Shown here one piece after another: positions 7,127-15,475 of a DNA stretch of 18,862 bases (the stretch's first letter is position 1; every line of letters begins with the position of its first letter). Origin of the DNA: Clostridia bacterium (GTDB taxonomy: Bacteria > Bacillota > Clostridia > Oscillospirales > CAG-272); assembly GCA_017625275.1 (NCBI GenBank), contig JAGALI010000061.1, positions 1 to 18,862 on the forward strand. Direction: 5' to 3'. Position numbers and translations under genes: made by a program. Below the pieces are notes generated by a model. That model made no database searches, had not been told where the DNA came from, and saw only the letters and a program-made list of their open reading frames with translations.

Positions 7127-7432
7127 TTACTCCTCGTTATCGCTGATTGCATTATCGAGTAACCTATTATATTCGGCGAAAACAGCCTCTATAATTTCGT
7201 CATCAAGCTCAATGGCGATTTTTTCGTTCCCATCCTCACCCTTTGAAACATGGAAAACAAGTGCCTCGTCATCTGCCATTCCCTCAAGCAACTCAACCGG
7301 TTGAAGAATCAAATAAAACTCACCCTTGTGTGCAATTCCTGCAATCTCAATAAAGTCAAATTTCTCACCACTTGCGCTTGTTAGAGTTATTATATCATCT
7401 TGAGCTTCTTCGTTCTTGATTTCTTCTGTCAT
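7127..7432 (-). CDS. DUF1292 family acidic small protein, last gene of the aro operon
   Basis: 101 residues, strongly acidic, no membrane segment or signal. The core (about 13-78) with D-I-I-T-L-T near the start, G-E-K-F-D-F, Y-L-I-L-Q-P at 40-45 and A-L-V-F-H-V resembles the DUF1292 family (YrzB of Bacillus subtilis), small proteins of unknown function, usually about 90-110 residues. A helical, Asp/Glu-rich C terminus follows (about 78-101). The frame is open upstream to 7507 inside aroF, but AGGAG seven bases before ATG 7432 fixes the start. It lies 17 bases after the aroF stop and before the operon terminator, so it is co-transcribed with the shikimate genes. In other Bacillota the family is commonly near ruvX and alaS, so this placement is unusual as far as I know. 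I do not assign a function. Confidence 0.82.
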   Translation of the reverse strand: MTEEIKNEEAQDDIITLTSASGEKFDFIEIAGIAHKGEFYLILQPVELLEGMADDEALVFHVSKGEDGNEKIAIELDDEIIEAVFAEYNRLLDNAISDNEE

Positions 7433-7439
7433 AGCTATT

Positions 7440-7444
7440 CTCCT
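7440..7444 (-). promoter_or_regulatory. Ribosome binding site fixing the DUF1292 start
   Basis: AGGAG on the minus strand, seven bases from ATG 7432 and inside the short gap after aroF. It rules out the longer frame that would begin at 7507 within aroF. Confidence 0.85.
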
Positions 7445-7449
7445 TTTAA

Positions 7450-8478
7450 TTAGCGAAGGTCTGCAATATCGTAGATAAGTCTTTCGGTCTTTTCCCAGCC
7501 AAGACATGGGTCGGTAATTGACTTACCATAAATACCCTCCTCAACCTTTTGACAGCCGTCCTCAATGTAGGACTCTATCATAAGACCCTTAACGAGCTTA
7601 AAGATATCGTTGTTGTGTCTTGTGCTGTGTAGAATTTCCTTTGAAATTCTTATTTGCTCTGCCCACTTTTTACCTGAGTTTGCGTGGTTTGCATCAACTA
7701 CAACGCCTGGGTTTACAAGATTGGTCTTGCTGTAGCATTCAAGAAGATGCATAAGGTCCTCGTAGTGATAGTTAGGAAGTGATTGACCATGCTTATTTAC
7801 ATAGCCACGAAGGATTGCGTGTGCCATTGGGTTACCTTGGCTTGTTACCTCCCAGCCACGATAGATAAAGGTGTGCTTATGCTGAGCTGCTGTGATTGAG
7901 TTCATCATAACTGAAAGGTCTCCACTTGTTGGATTCTTCATACCAACAGGGATATCAAGTCCACTTGCAGTAAGACGATGCTGTTGGTTTTCAACAGAGC
8001 GTGCGCCAACTGCTACATATGAAAGAAGGTCACTTAGGTATCTGTGGTTTTCTGGGTATAGCATTTCGTCTGCACAAGAGAAGCCTGTTTCCTCCATAGC
8101 TCTCATGTGAAGCTTACGAATTGCAATAACTCCCTTTAGCATATCTGGGTTTTCGTTAGGGTCTGGCTGATGAAGCATTCCCTTATATCCATCACCTGTT
8201 GTTCTTGGCTTGTTTGTGTAAATACGAGGAATGATAATTACCTTATCCTGTACCTTTTCTTGTACCCTTCTAAGTCTTGATATGTAGTCAAGAACCGCGT
8301 CCTCTCGGTCTGCTGAGCATGGACCGATTACAAGTGCGAGCTTATCACTCTTTCCAGTGAAAATGTCTTGAATTTCCTTGTCGTTTTTTTGCTTTGTCGC
8401 AAGAAGCTCATCGGAAATTGGATACATCTCCTTTATTTCCTTTGGCGTTGGCAATTTTCTTTTGAAATCCATATTCAT
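7450..8478 (-). CDS. aroF: 3-deoxy-7-phosphoheptulonate (DAHP) synthase, type I-alpha
   Basis: 342 residues. First step of the shikimate pathway: phosphoenolpyruvate plus erythrose-4-phosphate to DAHP. It resembles the E. coli AroF/AroG/AroH class. Visible motifs: G-P-C54-S-A-D, K-P-R-T-T-G (90-95), G-A-R-S-V-E-N-Q-Q-H-R (158-168), V-G-M-K181-N, I-L-R-G (222-225), D-A-N-H265-A-N, E302-S-Y and S-I-T-D323-P-C-L-G-W-E. The metal ligands expected for the family (Cys, His, Glu, Asp) would be C54, H265, E302 and D323. There is no fused chorismate mutase or ACT domain; feedback control, if any, would come from the N-terminal arm and surface loops as in the E. coli isoenzymes. AGGAG lies nine bases before ATG 8478. 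It is the eighth gene of the operon although it catalyses the first step. Confidence 0.96.
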   Translation of the reverse strand: MNMDFKRKLPTPKEIKEMYPISDELLATKQKNDKEIQDIFTGKSDKLALVIGPCSADREDAVLDYISRLRRVQEKVQDKVIIIPRIYTNKPRTTGDGYKGMLHQPDPNENPDMLKGVIAIRKLHMRAMEETGFSCADEMLYPENHRYLSDLLSYVAVGARSVENQQHRLTASGLDIPVGMKNPTSGDLSVMMNSITAAQHKHTFIYRGWEVTSQGNPMAHAILRGYVNKHGQSLPNYHYEDLMHLLECYSKTNLVNPGVVVDANHANSGKKWAEQIRISKEILHSTRHNNDIFKLVKGLMIESYIEDGCQKVEEGIYGKSITDPCLGWEKTERLIYDIADLR

Positions 8479-8514
8479 GGTGTCGTTCTCCTTTTTATAT
8501 TCACTTTTAAGCTT

Positions 8515-9369
8515 TTATTTATCAAAATATTTTCTGCGCTCTGTTGAGATACGCATCATCTCTCTCATTTTGTCAGTATCCTCGCTTGCTAGTGCATTTC
8601 TAAGCTCCGAAAACTTTGACATAAAGAGATCCATTTGAGCAAGTAGCTCGGCTTTGTTTAGCAAAAACAGCTCGCTCCACATAGCGTCGTTAATCTTCGC
8701 AATTCTTGTAAGGTCTCTAAATGAGTCGCCTGTGTAATCAACAAGCTTCTCACTTTCCTTACAATCCATTAGCGAAACTGCAATACAGTGCGTAAGCTGT
8801 GACAAAAATCCTATCATTTCATCGTGCTCCTCTGGCGATAGCTCTGCTATCGTCTTGAAGCCGAGAATCTTACCAATTTGCTTTGTTGCCTCTATTGCTT
8901 CCTTTGTATTTTTATCTGTTGGTGTTACAATATAGTTTGCATTTTTAAAGATTGATTTGTCTGCGTTTTGAACACCATAAACCTCTTTACCTGCCATTGG
9001 GTGTGCGCCTACAAATTCTACATCCTCTCTTAGCATATCCTGTATTTTATACACTATGGGGCCCTTAACACCTGTTACATCAGTGATTAGTGCGCCCTTT
9101 TTAAAATATGCTTGATATTTTTCTATCCATTCTATAAGCACCCTTGGATATAAAGCAAATATTATAACATCAAACTTATTTATGTAATCCTCAGTGATTT
9201 CAGTTGTGCCGTGAGCAATTATTCCGTTTTCCTTAGCATAATCAATTGAGGACTGTGTGCGTGTTATCGCACCCACCTCGTAGCCAAGGTCGGTAAGTGC
9301 CTGTGCATAGCTACCACCGATAAGTCCAAGACCTACTATCAAGAACTTAACATCATTAATTATTTTCAT
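8515..9369 (-). CDS. tyrA: Prephenate dehydrogenase (tyrosine branch)
   Basis: 284 residues. Oxidative decarboxylation of prephenate to 4-hydroxyphenylpyruvate with NAD(P). The N-terminal Rossmann fold has G-L-G-L-I-G-G-S (13-20), then T-D-V-T-G-V-K (96-102), H123-P-M-A-G-K-E, and the helical C-terminal domain with S-Q-L-T-H194 and G-D-S-F-R-D-L-T-R-I-A (214-224), all expected for TyrA; H123 and H194 are candidates for catalysis and substrate contact. No C-terminal ACT domain, unlike the longer B. subtilis enzyme, so tyrosine feedback through ACT is not available. The start overlaps the aroA stop by 14 bases, with GAGG six bases ahead of the ATG, pointing to translational coupling. An arogenate-specific variant cannot be excluded by eye. 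Confidence 0.94.
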   Translation of the reverse strand: MKIINDVKFLIVGLGLIGGSYAQALTDLGYEVGAITRTQSSIDYAKENGIIAHGTTEITEDYINKFDVIIFALYPRVLIEWIEKYQAYFKKGALITDVTGVKGPIVYKIQDMLREDVEFVGAHPMAGKEVYGVQNADKSIFKNANYIVTPTDKNTKEAIEATKQIGKILGFKTIAELSPEEHDEMIGFLSQLTHCIAVSLMDCKESEKLVDYTGDSFRDLTRIAKINDAMWSELFLLNKAELLAQMDLFMSKFSELRNALASEDTDKMREMMRISTERRKYFDK

Positions 9370-10564
9370 TTATTACCTCACATTTAACGCCTAGGCTGGA
9401 TATATCCTCAAAGAAGCTAGGATAGCTCTTTGACACAGCCTCTGCACCATTAATTGTAGCACCCGTAAGAGTAGCGAGTACAGCAAGTGACATTGCAATT
9501 CTATGGTCGTTATGAGAGCTTAGCTCCTCCACAGGCGCTTGCAATTCTCCCTTGTGTATTTTTACGGCATTTTCAAGCACGTCGACGCGTATTCCAAGCT
9601 TTGCAAGCTCGCTTGCCATAGCCTCAGCACGGTCGCTTTCCTTTATTTTGAGTCTTCTTGTGCCTGTTATATACCCACCATCCCTTGCCGCGCAAAGCGC
9701 AATAAGTATAGGACCTAAATCTGGACACGAGGAAATATCTGCCTCAAAATAGCCGTTTTTAATTTGTTTAAAAAATTCCTTATATATCTTATCCCCCTGC
9801 AAAGAGGAATAGTAAAGTCCAATAACAGAAATATCTGTGCCCAAAACCCCAAACGCCTCAAGAAAGGCTGAGTTGGAAAAATCGCCCTCAACGGACACAT
9901 CTGCCGATATATATTTTTGCTTTCCCCTTATAAAGAATTCTCTATCCGATATTTGCTCAATCCTCACACCGAAGCGTGAAAGAGCATCTATTGTTATATC
10001 TATGTAAGGCTTACTCTCAAGCTCTGTAGTTATCTTAACCGTGCTATCACCATCAAGAAGGGGCAACGCAAAGAATAGTCCACTTATAAACTGACTGCTT
10101 ATATCTCCACGAACCTCAAAGGTATCTGGCTTTAGAGCACCATCAAAGGTTATTGAGGTGTCAGTATAGCTAAGCGATATGCCCTGCTTCTTACAAATCT
10201 CCTCATATATGCTTATCCCACGAGAAATTAACCTCTCAGTGCCTCTAAACTCACACACTCCCCCACGTGCAAGCGCGATAGGAATGAAAAATCGAAGCGT
10301 GCTTCCACTTTCACGGCAATTAAAAACAGTGCCTGCTTCCTTCTTGCCAATAAATTGAACGCTTTGGTTATTCACACTATAATCAACTCCAAGAGAGCTT
10401 ATGCAATCAAGAGTTGCAAGCATATCCTCGCTTTGTGCGATGCCTGTGACAGAGCTGTCCTTTCCCGAAAGGGCTGAGCATATAAGAAGCCTATGCGCGT
10501 AGCTTTTTGATGGTGGAGCCTTTATCTCACCACTTGGCAAGCCCTTTTCTATTTTCACTTTCAT
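9356..10564 (-). CDS. aroA: 3-phosphoshikimate 1-carboxyvinyltransferase (EPSP synthase)
   Basis: 402 residues. Transfers the enolpyruvyl group of PEP to shikimate-3-phosphate. Visible: P-P-S-K20-S21-Y-A-H-R25 at the N terminus, the PEP-site loop R84-E-S-G-S-T-L-R91-F, S-S-Q-F-I-S-G (156-162), the catalytic Asp in C-P-D282-L-G-P, E-S-D-R312-A-E-A-M and H-N-D-H-R-I-A-M (351-358). The two-domain length is slightly shorter than E. coli AroA (427, from memory). In the PEP loop the positions matching E. coli Thr97 and Pro101 appear to be Ser88 and Phe92, so the loop differs from class I enzymes. Its ribosome site (AAGGA) overlaps the aroQ stop; the two genes are ten bases apart. Downstream it overlaps tyrA. 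Confidence 0.96.
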   Translation of the reverse strand: MKVKIEKGLPSGEIKAPPSKSYAHRLLICSALSGKDSSVTGIAQSEDMLATLDCISSLGVDYSVNNQSVQFIGKKEAGTVFNCRESGSTLRFFIPIALARGGVCEFRGTERLISRGISIYEEICKKQGISLSYTDTSITFDGALKPDTFEVRGDISSQFISGLFFALPLLDGDSTVKITTELESKPYIDITIDALSRFGVRIEQISDREFFIRGKQKYISADVSVEGDFSNSAFLEAFGVLGTDISVIGLYYSSLQGDKIYKEFFKQIKNGYFEADISSCPDLGPILIALCAARDGGYITGTRRLKIKESDRAEAMASELAKLGIRVDVLENAVKIHKGELQAPVEELSSHNDHRIAMSLAVLATLTGATINGAEAVSKSYPSFFEDISSLGVKCEVINENN

Positions 10565-10574
10565 TTTTTGTTCC

Positions 10575-11009
10575 TTATTTTAGGTATTCTATTAAAAAAT
10601 CTATTGCCTCGGTATAGCCTGCAAAGCCCTTGCCTGCTATTGTTTTCTTTGCCACCTGTCTTATATAGCTTACCTGTCTAAAGTCCTCACGAGAGGCTAC
10701 ATCGGAAATGTGAACCTCAACAGTTGGAATAGATGTCGCCTTTAATGCGTCAAGAATTGCAACGCTAGTATGAGTGTAAGCTGCTGGGTTAAAGACTATG
10801 CCATCAATTTTATCAAAATATGCCTTTTGAATTGCATCAACCAAATCGCCCTCATGATTAGATTGATAAAATTCAACCCCTACTCCGCGAGTTACGGCAT
10901 AGTCTGTTACAAATTGTATAAGGTCTTTATAGGTATTGCCACCATAAATTTCTGGCTCTCTTATGCCGAGAAAATTGATATTTGGTCCATTTAGAACGAG
11001 GATTTTCAT
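10575..11009 (-). CDS. aroQ: 3-dehydroquinate dehydratase, type II
   Basis: 144 residues, typical for the small dodecameric type II enzyme that dehydrates 3-dehydroquinate to 3-dehydroshikimate. Signature: N-G-P-N-I-N-F-L-G-I-R-E-P at the N terminus with catalytic Tyr22 in I-Y-G, the flexible-lid N-H-E-G (51-54), F-N-P-A-A-Y-T-H-T-S (73-82), V-E-V-H100-I-S-D with catalytic His100, R-E-D-F-R111 and G-K-G-F-A-G-Y (126-132). The ATG shares bases with the stop of the aroE-aroK gene (ATGA overlap), with AGGAG ten bases upstream inside that gene, so translation is likely coupled. Confidence 0.97.
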   Translation of the reverse strand: MKILVLNGPNINFLGIREPEIYGGNTYKDLIQFVTDYAVTRGVGVEFYQSNHEGDLVDAIQKAYFDKIDGIVFNPAAYTHTSVAILDALKATSIPTVEVHISDVASREDFRQVSYIRQVAKKTIAGKGFAGYTEAIDFLIEYLK

Positions 11010-12244
11010 TTGAAAAATTCTCCTTTTATTATTTCTGCGACCTCACTTACTGTGCCATCGCCATCGACAGTCACATCTGCACTTGAAAGGTAGATATTAT
11101 ACCTTTCATTATATCGTCTTTTAAGTGCCTCTATATCAGAGGAAAGAGGTCTATCGCTAGTTGGGATTAGCTTTTCAAGAGAACGATTTAAAAAGTAAAG
11201 TCTACCATTTTGCTTTAGGTATCTTACATTATCCTCTCTTAAAATTGCGCCCCCACCTGTGGCGATAATAAGTCCATTTTTAGCACCAATTTCACGAATG
11301 ACCTCTGATTCTACATCACGAAAGGCGCCTTCGCCGTATTTTGCAAAATACTCTGAAATTGGCATGTTTATTTTCTTTACTATTTCTGCGTCTGTATCAA
11401 CAAGCGCTCTGCCTGTTTTTTCAGCAAGATATTGGCCTATGGTGCTCTTACCAGATGATGGCATTCCTATAAGGACAATATTTTCCTTGCTTTTGAAAAT
11501 CTTGTCAAAGGTATCTTTGGTTACCTCATCTGAAATTTTATTTCCTGTAAATATCTCACAAGCATATACTGCCTGAGAAACAAGCATATAAAGTCCACCC
11601 TCCGAGGGGATACCCAGCTTTCTCGCCTCAAGCACAAGATTAGTGCGAAGTGGATTATAAACAACATCAATCAGTCCTATAAGCCTTGGAAAATCGCTTA
11701 CATTGATTATTTTACCCTCATTTTTTGGATACATTCCTACGGGAGTTGTATTTAGGATAAATTCAGCATCTGCGTGCTTTTCTACCACCTCGTCATATGT
11801 AACATCGGGATTTTCTATATCGCGTCCTACTCTTACAATTTCTCGCACACCAAGATCTGAAAGCACCACGCGTCCTGTTTTAGCTGTGCCGCCGCCACCA
11901 AGAATCAATGCCTTTTTACCCTTTAGGTCTATATTGTTCTTCAGAATAAGCGCTTTCATACCCATATAGTCGGTATTGTAGCCGTAAAGCCTACCATTTT
12001 CATTCTTAACTGTATTTACAGCACCTATGCTTTTCGCCTTATCTGAAACAAAATCAAGATATGGTATAGCCTTCTCCTTATATGGTATTGTCACATTTAT
12101 TCCTTTAAACTCGGGATTTTCAAAAAATCCTGCAAGCTTACCAGGCGCTATCTCACAAAGCTCATATGTATAATCGGCAATTCCCTCATGAATTTCCTTT
12201 GAAAAGCTATGTCCAAGACGCTCACCTATAAGACCGTATTTCAT
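11006..12244 (-). CDS. aroE/aroK: Fused shikimate dehydrogenase - shikimate kinase
   Basis: 412 residues in one uninterrupted frame. Residues 1 to about 248 are AroE: S13-F-S15-K, N-V-T-I-P-Y-K56 with the catalytic lysine, G-A-V-N77-T, N90-T-D92-Y, the NADP-binding G-G-G-G-T-A-K-T (116-123), N-T-T-P-V-G-M (165-171) and G-L-Y-M-L-V-S-Q224-A. Residues from about 254 are AroK: Walker A G-M-P-S-S-G-K266-S-T, D283-T-D285 for shikimate and Mg, F-R309-D-V-E, T-G-G-G (329-332), D-R-P-L (364-367) and the R-R-Y-N-E-R-Y-N-I-Y segment. It therefore reduces dehydroshikimate and then phosphorylates shikimate. The linker is only a few residues. AAAGGAG lies seven bases before ATG 12244. The reading frame shows no sign of sequencing fusion such as a vestigial stop or start pair. 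Confidence 0.95.
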   Translation of the reverse strand: MKYGLIGERLGHSFSKEIHEGIADYTYELCEIAPGKLAGFFENPEFKGINVTIPYKEKAIPYLDFVSDKAKSIGAVNTVKNENGRLYGYNTDYMGMKALILKNNIDLKGKKALILGGGGTAKTGRVVLSDLGVREIVRVGRDIENPDVTYDEVVEKHADAEFILNTTPVGMYPKNEGKIINVSDFPRLIGLIDVVYNPLRTNLVLEARKLGIPSEGGLYMLVSQAVYACEIFTGNKISDEVTKDTFDKIFKSKENIVLIGMPSSGKSTIGQYLAEKTGRALVDTDAEIVKKINMPISEYFAKYGEGAFRDVESEVIREIGAKNGLIIATGGGAILREDNVRYLKQNGRLYFLNRSLEKLIPTSDRPLSSDIEALKRRYNERYNIYLSSADVTVDGDGTVSEVAEIIKGEFFK

Positions 12245-12262
12245 TTTTTTGCTCCTTTAGGG

Positions 12263-13351
12263 TTAGTTTTGCGTAAAAAAGTCTGTTCCGTATCTTTGCG
12301 ATAGCATATCTGCAACCACGAGTGCGCATATGCTATCTACAACCACAGAGGCGCGTCTTATAATTGCTGGGTCGTGTCTTCCCTCAATCTTAAGAGTTTC
12401 GTTTTTGCACTCTGTGAAGCTTACGGTTTGCTGTTCCTTTAAAATTGATGGTGTTGGCTTTACTGCAAGATTGAATACAATTGGCATTCCGTTTGTAATT
12501 CCACCATTTATTCCACCATTATTATTTGTTTTTGTTACTATTTTTCCATCATTCATAGTGAAGCTATCATTTGCCTCACTGCCCTTCATTTCAGCAAGAG
12601 CAAAGCCTGCTCCAAACTCTATGCCCTTTACTCCACCTATTGAAAATAGTGCGTGCGACAAAACGCTCTCCACGCTGTCAAACCAAGGCTCGCCAACGCC
12701 TGCTGGCACTCCATAAATAGCCGTTTGCAAAACACCGCCTACGCTATCGCCCTGCGCCTTAGCCTCCAGAATTTTATCTGTCATTTTCGCCTCAGCATCT
12801 TGGTTTAAAACAGGAAATTGTGCGTTTTTAAGCGCGTCTATGTCGCTTGATATATTATCAAACGCCCTATCCCTCTCGCCTGCACAGCTGAGAATGTGTG
12901 TGCCTATTTTTATTCCCTTTTTCTCAAGTGCGCTTATAAGAATTGCGCCAGCTGCAACAAGGGCTGCTGTAACTCTGCCAGAAAAGTGTCCTCCACCACG
13001 ATAATCCTCATAGCCGTGATACTTACAGTATGCGCTATAATCCGCGTGTGATGGGCGAGCTATGCCATAATTATAATCCTTGCTTCTTGTGTTCTCATTT
13101 GGAATTAATATTGCGATTGGTGTACCTGTGGTTTTGCCATTAAATACACCACTTAAAATTTTATATTCGTCCTTTTCTACGCGAGCAGTGTCGGTTTTGC
13201 CCTGTGGACGCCTTTTTGCAAGCTGTGCATCAATGAGGTCTGTATCAACCTCAAGTCCTGCGCAAAGTCCGTCAACAACAGCACCTATTGCCTCACCATG
13301 GCTCTCACCGAAGATTGTTACTGCTATGCTTTGACCGAATGTATTTTTCAT
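12263..13351 (-). CDS. aroC: Chorismate synthase
   Basis: 362 residues, normal length. Converts EPSP to chorismate using reduced FMN. Motifs: G15-E-S-H18-G-E, R47-R-P-Q-G for the substrate phosphate, N-E-N-T-R-S (85-90), A-R-P-S-H102-A-D-Y, the Y-R-G-G-G-H-F-S-G-R segment (117-126), N-G-G-I-N-G-G-I-T-N-G-M-P further on, and E-G-R-H-D-P near the C terminus, where the family has its second conserved His and Asp. The ATG is two bases past the aroB stop, with AGAGG ten bases upstream inside aroB. No flavin reductase domain is fused, so reduced flavin must come from another protein. Confidence 0.97.
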   Translation of the reverse strand: MKNTFGQSIAVTIFGESHGEAIGAVVDGLCAGLEVDTDLIDAQLAKRRPQGKTDTARVEKDEYKILSGVFNGKTTGTPIAILIPNENTRSKDYNYGIARPSHADYSAYCKYHGYEDYRGGGHFSGRVTAALVAAGAILISALEKKGIKIGTHILSCAGERDRAFDNISSDIDALKNAQFPVLNQDAEAKMTDKILEAKAQGDSVGGVLQTAIYGVPAGVGEPWFDSVESVLSHALFSIGGVKGIEFGAGFALAEMKGSEANDSFTMNDGKIVTKTNNNGGINGGITNGMPIVFNLAVKPTPSILKEQQTVSFTECKNETLKIEGRHDPAIIRRASVVVDSICALVVADMLSQRYGTDFFTQN

Positions 13352-13353
13352 GA

Positions 13354-14364
13354 TTAAAATACCTCTTTTATGTATCCTTCAATATCGGAAATCTTGATTT
13401 TTTTCATTTCAAAGCTACCGATTTTTTCACAATATACGATTGTAACCTCATCGCCTGATGCCTTTTTATCGTGTGTAATAAAGTCAACCAGTGATTTTGG
13501 GCTTACGCTTATTTGAGTTGGTAAATTGTATTTTTCAAGTACAGGGATAAGCGCCTTTCTCACCTCTGTCGATGACATTGGTAGCATTCCAAGTGCCACA
13601 CACTCGCCATGAAGATATGCGCTAAGGTTATTATCACTCTCAATTGCGTGGCCTATTGTGTGTCCGAAATTAAGAACACGGCGAAGGTTCTTTTCCTTAG
13701 GGTCCTTTTCAACCACATCACGCTTTATTTTGAGAGATTTTTCTATGACTATATCAATGTCGTTTTCAATATTTTTTGTGCTAGCAATTAGCTCAAATAG
13801 CTCGGCATCGAAATTAGCTGACATTTTTATAGCCTCGCAAAGTCCAGCGCTAAATTGTCTTTTATCAAGCGTTTTTAAAACATTTGGATCGATTATAACG
13901 CCCTTTGGCTGATAAAACGCACCAACTATGTTTTTAACCCCATTGAAATCTATTGCAACCTTTCCACCGATTGAAGAATCAACCTGTGAAAGCAGGGTTG
14001 TTGGTATATTGTAAAAATCTATACCTCTCATATAACTTGAGGCTACAAAGCCAGCAAGGTCACCTACTACACCACCACCTACAGCAACAACGCAATCGGT
14101 ACGAGTAAATGACTCCTTTACAAGCTTATCAAGTAGCATTATATAGCTTTCAAGGCATTTGCTTGCCTCTCCATTAGGAATTGTTACGATATATGGGCTT
14201 TTACATTGTGATGCAACTGCCTTAGCATACTCGGTGGGAACACCACTATCTGTAACTATAAGCACCTTGCGCGCAAGATTAAATATGCTTGATGCCTTAT
14301 TTATAGCGTCACGCTCTAGGATTATATCATAGCTTTGCTCACCAAGGCTAACCGTAATTACCAT
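13354..14364 (-). CDS. aroB: 3-dehydroquinate synthase
   Basis: 336 residues. Cyclises DAHP to 3-dehydroquinate with NAD and a divalent metal. Visible: G-G-G-V-V-G-D-L-A-G-F (96-106), P-T-T-L-L-S-Q-V-D-S-S-I-G-G-K (121-135), and three metal ligands, E177 in L-C-E-A-I-K, H235 in N-F-G-H-T-I-G-H and H252 in L-H-G-E. The length is a little short of the common 350-360. AGAGG overlaps the pheA stop six bases before ATG 14364. Second gene of the operon, tightly packed between pheA and aroC. Confidence 0.96.
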   Translation of the reverse strand: MVITVSLGEQSYDIILERDAINKASSIFNLARKVLIVTDSGVPTEYAKAVASQCKSPYIVTIPNGEASKCLESYIMLLDKLVKESFTRTDCVVAVGGGVVGDLAGFVASSYMRGIDFYNIPTTLLSQVDSSIGGKVAIDFNGVKNIVGAFYQPKGVIIDPNVLKTLDKRQFSAGLCEAIKMSANFDAELFELIASTKNIENDIDIVIEKSLKIKRDVVEKDPKEKNLRRVLNFGHTIGHAIESDNNLSAYLHGECVALGMLPMSSTEVRKALIPVLEKYNLPTQISVSPKSLVDFITHDKKASGDEVTIVYCEKIGSFEMKKIKISDIEGYIKEVF

Positions 14365-14374
14365 TTTATACCTC

Positions 14375-15475
14375 TTATTTTATATCTTGTGTTTTATATG
14401 TGCCTGCAAGCTTTAGCTTATCGCAGGTTGCGCCAAGGATTCTTAGCATCTCCTTGCCGTCTCTTGTGTTTATGTTTCCGTCTGCCTCTATGTAGAAATA
14501 ATAGCTCCACAAAAGCTCCTTCATAGGACGAGAGCGAAGATTTCTCATATTGAAGCCGTGTGCACCGATAATATCAAGGGTTTTTGCAAGTGCACCTGCC
14601 TCATTTTTAACTGTAAAGGTTAAAATGAAATGGTCATTCATTTTACTCTTTGAGTCAGACATGTTGTTTTGAGAGCGAGAGAACACTGCAAATCTTGTCG
14701 TGTTGCTTCTGCTTGTATTTATATTGCTTTCAAGAATTTCAAGCCCAAATATGCTTGCTGTTTCGTCAGATGCAATTGCACCTATTGTAATATCATTTTG
14801 CTCCTTTACATATTGTGCTGATACAGCTGTATTAGAAAACGCCTCGCTTTCATAGCCGTGCTTTTTAATAAAATCAGCACATTGAGAAAGCGCCTGTGGA
14901 TGACTTACAACCTTTTTTATGCTTTGAAGGGTTGCACCACTTGGAGCCATTAAATTATGTATTATTGGAAGGTCTATTACCTGATTTACATAAAGTGAGC
15001 CTGAGAAAATGAGGTCCATTACAGTTCCTACATCGCCAGCATAGCTGTTTTCTATCGGCAATACTGCAACATCACACTCGCCCTTTTCAACAGCCTCATA
15101 TGCACTTGTAAAATCGTTATATGAGACGGGCTTGCCCTCTGGAAATAGCTTTTTTGATGCGATATAGGCATATGCACCAGGAACGCCATTATACGCTACA
15201 CGCACGCCCTCATTAAGTCTTGATTGATACGCGCGCGAGATAGACATTGTATCCTTTAAAAACTCAACATAATACTCTCGTATAGCCTTGTCCTCTATAT
15301 ACTCAGAATTTTTCTTGATTATCTCAGCCTCGCGAGAGGTATCGAGAATAGAAAGCCCATTTTCGCGCTTATATTCTGCAACCATTTCTGCAGCCTTCAT
15401 TCTTTTTTCAAAGAGAACTGCCATTTCTGCATCCACTTTATTGATAATTTCTCTTGCCTGCTCAAGCTTATTCAT
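14375..15475 (-). CDS. pheA: Bifunctional chorismate mutase / prephenate dehydratase (P-protein)
   Basis: 366 residues, three domains. Residues 1 to about 86 are an AroQ-type chorismate mutase with R8, R25, K36 and R48/E52 in the places of the catalytic set. About 91-265 is prephenate dehydratase with Y-N-G-V-P-G-A-Y (95-102), L-P-I-E-N-S (139-144), S-H-P-Q-A-L-S-Q-C (191-199) and S-N-T-T-R-F (257-262). About 282-360 is a C-terminal ACT domain with G-A-L-A (294-297) and R-S-R-P (314-317), where many relatives have E-S-R-P. It makes prephenate and then phenylpyruvate, and the ACT domain should give phenylalanine feedback. It also supplies prephenate to TyrA, which has no mutase of its own. First gene of the operon; the ribosome site (GGTGA, six bases away) is weak and a small upstream frame overlaps the ATG. 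Confidence 0.96.
   Translation of the reverse strand: MNKLEQAREIINKVDAEMAVLFEKRMKAAEMVAEYKRENGLSILDTSREAEIIKKNSEYIEDKAIREYYVEFLKDTMSISRAYQSRLNEGVRVAYNGVPGAYAYIASKKLFPEGKPVSYNDFTSAYEAVEKGECDVAVLPIENSYAGDVGTVMDLIFSGSLYVNQVIDLPIIHNLMAPSGATLQSIKKVVSHPQALSQCADFIKKHGYESEAFSNTAVSAQYVKEQNDITIGAIASDETASIFGLEILESNINTSRSNTTRFAVFSRSQNNMSDSKSKMNDHFILTFTVKNEAGALAKTLDIIGAHGFNMRNLRSRPMKELLWSYYFYIEADGNINTRDGKEMLRILGATCDKLKLAGTYKTQDIK

Noticed and set aside
8479..8535. Internal promoter before aroF (TTGATA followed by TATAAA on the minus strand)
   Set aside because: The spacing is 20 bases, too long for a good sigma-A promoter, and the AT-rich gap makes chance matches likely.
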